Shown here: in pieces, positions 60,901 to 64,000 of the stretch
Numbering within the stretch: the stretch's first letter is position 1
How the letters are laid out: each line of letters opens with the position of its first letter
NCBI GenBank assembly: GCA_951812505.1
Contig: CATOSI010000002.1
Span: 806,001-870,000 of the forward strand
Length of the DNA: 64,000 nt
Source: an uncultured Dehalococcoidia bacterium
GTDB taxonomy: Bacteria > Chloroflexota > Dehalococcoidia > Lucifugimonadales > UBA1123
Direction of reading: 5' to 3'
Program-made: the position numbers and the translations under genes
Notes under the pieces: generated by a model
What the model was told of the DNA's origin: nothing
The model's input: the letters and a program-made list of their open reading frames with translations, nothing else
The model's database searches: none

Positions 60901-61397
60901 TACGCCGAGGGCACGTCGCTCCGGAAAGGGAGTATGAACACAGTCTCGTCTGGACGCCTGTCTCCAAGCGGATCTATCGCCCGGGGCCATACATATGAGT
61001 CGATGGCGAAGTCTTCTGTCCCCGAGTGGACCTCTGGACAGTTAGTGAAGGCATACACAGATTTGAACCCAACGCCGAAACGACCGATTTCCGTGAGGCT
61101 TTCCTTCTTCGTGGAATCGTCAATGCTGCAGATGCTGCGAACATCCTTCTCGTTGAATGGATCGCCAGAATGAACTACACGTAGATGGTCGGTCGACAGC
61201 TGAAACGCCACTGACCGCGGACCATCCCAACAACTCGTCCGCCTACCGATTGCGTCTTCGGCATTCTGTAGGAGCTCGTAGATGAAGTGGGTCCTATCGG
61301 CATACATGTCCTCGAAGAACCTCTTACCGTACTCAGGCACACGAGTACCGTAATACGTCTCGTGGTCTCGCCTTATCTTCTGATAGTCAAGCGCCAA
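57990..61397 (-). CDS. Sacsin/HSP90-like ATPase fused to HNH-type zinc domain
   Basis: 1135 residues. The N-terminus is an HSP90-like (GHKL) ATP-binding domain of the sacsin type: FIYELLQNAEDA (Glu41, Asn45), IGRFGVGFKSVYAF (105-116) and a long beta-rich middle. A disordered Pro/Gly/Ser/Thr linker runs from about 850 to 950. The C-terminus has CQIC (1001-1004), VVHVVPL (His1021) and GLCGWHFN (1041-1044), the CxxC..H..CxxH layout of an HNH-type nuclease or its structural relative. First gene of the operon that continues into the helicase (10-base gap) and PIN toxin. GHKL ATPases joined to nucleases suggest ATP-gated DNA cutting, which is inference. Confidence 0.85.
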   Translation of the reverse strand: MALDYQKIRRDHETYYGTRVPEYGKRFFEDMYADRTHFIYELLQNAEDAIGRRTSCWDGPRSVAFQLSTDHLRVVHSGDPFNEKDVRSICSIDDSTKKESLTEIGRFGVGFKSVYAFTNCPEVHSGTEDFAIDSYVWPRAIDPLGDRRPDETVFILPFRSDVPSAYTEIDDGLRNIGIQTLLFLRQIEEVRWENDEGGSGHYLRETEQVDEGVLRTTVIAQVEGEENVHEQRWLTFHREIAATDGYPSARIEIAILTDPETDDSLPVEDPTLFAYFPTERPMHCGFLANGPYRTTLNRENVPDHDPWNQRLMAETASLLVQSLRWLRDSDRLDAGVIRCLPLRSRATLLSYRGRDLLQPLYEQTRKALASEPLLPRLGGGYVAADRARMGRTEALRSLLASDQLSDIYGSNVDLSWLAPSISQDYRLSEYVTDHLKVVEVRPEAIVTRLTRRFLEKQCDDWIQELYEFLHDQRALVQRVGSMPVIRLENGNHVEPKVNGQVQAYLPAKSETGFPTVARSVCDSYLSRQFLRSLGLSEPDAVDDVLLNLIPKYTSKPAEVDDGEYAADVRRILNAFETSAGDQRLKLIRALRATSFVRLIDAGESSNKMWGSPSRAYLPSEALSDLFDGIKGVLFVDCTHKCLCGDRVEELLKACGSASVLRAEEFKNESRFTQGERIKMRIRGQGHDGSTRSESVNDWRISGLRQLLNSLSMLDQEVRSRKAKLLWRSLGEVNSYDFSGRYRWFYRTSQYQLFNSEFVEILNKTAWVPTPDGSLEKPSAVVFEDLDWDENRFLQSKVPFKPSTIRVLAKEAGFQPELLDLLKSKGVTTASEFLEAIGESADNDQASEDTIEVPTIAPTPDSTPDPGTPAGTSAVPVDTGLGPSVPGQNGSDTTSPDNGGPIGGGPGYSTSNPGSPEVSFAARLYAVQTIRPSDAGSNPFVPPTGGPSTPQSARAYTRSSVLLSQTEANVLRTVTTSELGPDGRELAEEFRDMVHGDYGKRCQICSRTFERTGGGWLVNVVHVVPLRDDRRGNNFGDLLGLCGWHFNLLQHGEWALLDPETDLPFEDSDESQAWERMRTFILDRPVDTDQFGYPFVGLPIRFSNVYQDWQADPDQIEEQIRYSIPHWEFLRALLNV

Positions 61398-61515
61398 TTG
61401 CTGCAGACTTCCTTCCAGTTGTGTTCACTCGCCTTTTGGATTCTTGAGAATTCCATCCTGCCTTTCTGTCCAGATTATCGGACGACCAGATGCCGTTGTC
61501 AACGCCGATTTACAC

Positions 61516-62984
61516 CTCGACTTTGTACAGAAGTGTAGTCCATCAAGTGGCGTAGGTGAGAGATCCCATGAGACGATTGAACAGTGGTAGAGGGACTATT
61601 GCCGCATCGTTCGCCGACACCGAAGTTGTTAAATTCTCAGAACCAAGCCAGAGTTGACGGCGCACAAGCGCGATGGCGTCAATGAAGGTTGGCTCAGTCT
61701 TAGCATACCAGGAGTCTGTACGAGGGACAGAACGGCGCTCCTGATGCAGCAGGTTGGCTGCCAGGGTCACCCAGGAGAACAGTCCCAGAAGCAATGGTGT
61801 CGTACGTGCGATCGCTCTGTCGGATCATTGGCGCTGAGTCTCCACCCCCAGGTGTTCTCGAACCTCCTGGAAGGTGACTTCAACCCTCCAACGAAGCATG
61901 AACCACTGAACCACCTGGATGGGGTCAACCGAGGTCTCGGTACACAGCAGCGCCTGCGTCTGCAACTGGCCGAGTGGGTCTTGGATAAGTACCCATCGAA
62001 TCGGCACCGGCGGCCTGCCCCAGCTATACCAGTGCGCGGTCTGCGATCCCAGTTGAAGTGTGCGGACGGTTCCATCGTGCCAGACCACCGACACACGATC
62101 CCAGTTCACATCGTCATTGCCAAGGAGGTCGATGAGCGAGGGCAGTCTCTGTCCCTTGATGCGAGGGCGTCCAATCTGTCCAGGCAGTCGCGTTGGCGGA
62201 GGTTCGTAGAGCGCTGCGTCGAGTCTCAGTCTGGTGATGAAGGTGACCGGTTGTGTCAGAGACTGGCAGAAGTTGAGCAGTTCGAGGGCGGCGTAGTTAC
62301 GGTCTGACACCACGACGATGCGTCTGGTGGGTAGCCAGCGTCGCAACTGGAGTATCATCTGGCGCGCCCAGTCAGTGATCTTCTTGTGCGGCAGACCGAC
62401 CTGTCGATGGTACTGCTCAGACGGAGCCAGAGCGGTCAGAACCGGCAGCGCCCAGGTTCGATGCGCCCATGGAATGTTCGCCAGCCACATCAGGCTTATC
62501 CAGCGCAGACCGGTGGTCTTAACCACGTGAGACTCGCTGGAGCGGACAGCGTCGCGATAGACACCCAAAGCGCTGATGCGTCTGCCGCGACGGCGCTCGA
62601 TAGTCTCGTCTATGCCGAAGACCATTGGCTCATCACCTCCACCGAGATGCTGGACCAGCAGCAGCAGCAGGACCCTGCTGAGTTGGAGAGGAGAGAAGAC
62701 CGCGCGGTTGAGAACATGGTGGTACTTTGCGAAGCCGTGATCGCCACCGAGTCCCATTACGCGAAGCGCCGAAGTGATTGTCCGTTTACGTGGACTGAGT
62801 ATGGCTCCGAACAGCAGTAACTGAGCTTTCGTCCATGTCCTCTGATGAAACAGGGTTGAGAAGGGATGAAGTATAGGTACAATTACGTCTGGCGGGATGA
62901 GCAAGGGCGAGACCTCTCGTGATGGTCTGGTCCGCCCAGCTTATCCCCCTTTCATATTCTGTCTAGCTTTTGTACAAAGTCGAG
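61516..62984. mobile_element. IS701-like insertion sequence with 18-base terminal repeats
   Basis: Left end CTCGACTTTGTACAGAAG (61516-61533) matches the reverse complement of the right end (62967-62984) at 17 of 18 bases. TTTACA lies on both flanks (61509-61514 and 62985-62990), a possible target duplication with one odd base at the left. Length about 1.47 kb. It is inserted between the ATPase-HNH gene and the methyltransferase gene, in their divergent upstream region. Confidence 0.8.
61543..62904 (-). pseudogene. IS701-like transposase interrupted by a TGA codon
   Basis: One frame of 454 codons with a single TGA at 61825-61827. The first part (359 residues) has VFGIDETIERRRG (D), VVVSDRNYAAL (D) and WRVEVTFQEVREHLGVETQ (E). 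After the TGA the frame goes on SDRAIARTTPLLLGLFSWV and ends with a normal C-terminus. IS701-type proteins usually have Trp at this place, so TGG to TGA is the simplest change. The catalytic residues all precede the stop. It is probably inactive or weak, and the break is recent because the tail is still intact. Confidence 0.8.
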
Positions 62985-63293
62985 TTTACAGACGGTTGCT
63001 TAACAGTCTGATTTCTGTCGAGGTCATTCAGTTCGTATGACCTGCCGCGCAGTTCTTGGTTACTCTCATGCGGTCGGTTTAGAACCGGACATCCTCTAGG
63101 TTCACACTGTCGCGTAAGGCTTGTTTCGCATATCGCTACACACTCGCTTCAGGCATACCGACGGAGGGGGATTCAGTGCAGGTTCTATGGAAATAACACC
63201 ACCGTGCGGAATGCCTATGATGTTAGAATATGCCTCCGACTTACGATAATTTGTCAGGTTAGTGCTGGCATAAACTCAAGGTAATATTTGGAA
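62985..63293. other. Upstream region of the methyltransferase gene
   Basis: No gene seen. It lies between the right end of the IS701-like element and the methyltransferase start, and probably contains what remains of that gene's promoter. AAGGTAA near 63278 is a weak ribosome site. Confidence 0.4.
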
Positions 63294-64000
63294 ATGCGAG
63301 AATCACGTTCAACTTTTCGGCATCTGCACCCATTTCCTGCCCGCATGGCGCCTGAAATCGCCTTTCAGGCTTTGTCCAGCCTTCCGGAAGGAAGTGTGGT
63401 TCTTGATCCCATGTGTGGCTCAGGAACGGTTCTCCAGCAGGCTCTTCGACATGGGCATCAAGCCATTGGATTCGACACAGATCCACTATCTGTCCTTATA
63501 TCCAGAGTTTCTAGCCAATCTTACGACTCACAGCAATTGTTGAAGGAAGCAGCCAGAATAGCAGAGAAAGCGGAATCGGTCAGTGAGCAATGTCTAGAAC
63601 TTCCCTGGATTGACGGCGATGAAGAAACCCGCGATTTCATTTCGTTCTGGTTCGGCAAGGATCAAAGGAAGAGTTTACGCAAACTAGCTTACTTGGTTTC
63701 AAAGAGGCGTGGACGCCTGAGGAATGCTCTTCAACTTGCAATCAGTAAGATCATCATAACCAAAGCGCCTCGCGCCTCTTTGGCGCGAGATACTTCTCAT
63801 AGCCGTCCTCACCGGGTCATGGAGACTAGCGACTATGATGTAATCCAGGGCTTTCAGAAGGCCGCCTCCCAGATGGTACGACAGATGGAGAGGAACCAGC
63901 TGATGGGTTCCGCCAGGGTCAATCGCAGGGACGCCCGCACATTCCCTCTCCAACTGCAGGAACAGGTGGATATCGTCGTCACATCGCCGCCGTATGGCAA
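63294..64000 (+). CDS. DNA methyltransferase (N6-A/N4-C type), 3' end cut by window
   Basis: Open frame from ATG 63294 to the window edge (236 residues shown). LHPFPARMAPEIAFQALSSL leads to LDPMCGSGTVLQQA, the SAM-binding motif (DPxCGSGT), and the frame ends on VVTSPPYG, the catalytic motif SPPY of amino-methyltransferases. About 150 residues, partly helical, lie between them. It diverges from the ATPase-HNH/helicase/PIN operon, as expected for a protective methylase of a DNA-targeting system. The C-terminal part, including the target-recognition region, is outside the window. Confidence 0.88.
   Translation, partial: MRESRSTFRHLHPFPARMAPEIAFQALSSLPEGSVVLDPMCGSGTVLQQALRHGHQAIGFDTDPLSVLISRVSSQSYDSQQLLKEAARIAEKAESVSEQCLELPWIDGDEETRDFISFWFGKDQRKSLRKLAYLVSKRRGRLRNALQLAISKIIITKAPRASLARDTSHSRPHRVMETSDYDVIQGFQKAASQMVRQMERNQLMGSARVNRRDARTFPLQLQEQVDIVVTSPPYG

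Noticed and set aside
54842-61397. Locus considered as a complete DISARM system
   Set aside because: Only a DrmD-like helicase and a methylase are visible; drmA, drmB and drmC are absent from the window, so the label would go beyond the evidence.

Overview
The window reads as a chromosome segment of a Chloroflexota bacterium, most like the SAR202 / Dehalococcoidia group. This placement is inferred from gene content, not from a marker phylogeny. It rests on the crowding of catabolic paralogues typical of that group: two amidohydrolases, a luciferase-like flavin monooxygenase, an atypical short-chain dehydrogenase, five family III CoA-transferases, a GMC oxidoreductase, a RidA protein and a non-secreted reductive-dehalogenase-like Fe-S protein. 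Housekeeping anchors are rsmG, moaA, rdgB and ssrA (tmRNA).

Region by region. 1-11 kb holds catabolic and redox genes, including an OsmC-family gene (4571-5113) in which an in-frame TGA sits exactly where the peroxidatic cysteine belongs. A hairpin with bacterial SECIS geometry follows that TGA, so I read it as a selenoprotein. It is translationally coupled to an NHL-repeat protein and followed by a RidA-like gene. 11-18 kb carries a flippase-like membrane protein, rsmG, an ECF sigma/anti-sigma pair, moaA, rdgB and two Uma2-type nucleases. 17.9-24 kb is a block of five CaiB/BaiF CoA-transferases. Two of the five appear to lack the catalytic Asp, and each of those two lies beside a copy that keeps it. 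At 24.2 kb is a second selenoprotein, a SelW/Rdx-type CxxU protein with its own SECIS-like hairpin and terminator. 24.7-37.8 kb contains a cation exchanger, a GMC oxidoreductase, an APH-like kinase, a repeat-rich secreted Asp-rich protein, a GT39-type glycosyltransferase, a PQQ-type propeller protein, tmRNA and small genes.

From 37.9 kb to the end the sequence is accessory: three transposases of different families, decayed IS21 remnants, pseudogenes, a duplicated-domain lipoprotein, HEPN-type proteins, a one-protein two-component regulator and an Fn3-repeat surface protein. It ends in a defence-like locus. On the minus strand this locus is a tight three-gene operon: an HSP90/sacsin-like ATPase fused to an HNH-type zinc domain, an SNF2/RapA-like helicase, and a VapC-type PIN toxin. 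The operon diverges from a DNA methyltransferase that runs off the window. An IS701-like element has landed in the shared upstream region.

The two strongest candidates for something new are the selenocysteine OsmC operon and the ATPase-HNH / helicase / PIN / methylase module. No selA, selB, selC or selD gene is visible here, so selenocysteine insertion must depend on genes elsewhere in the genome.
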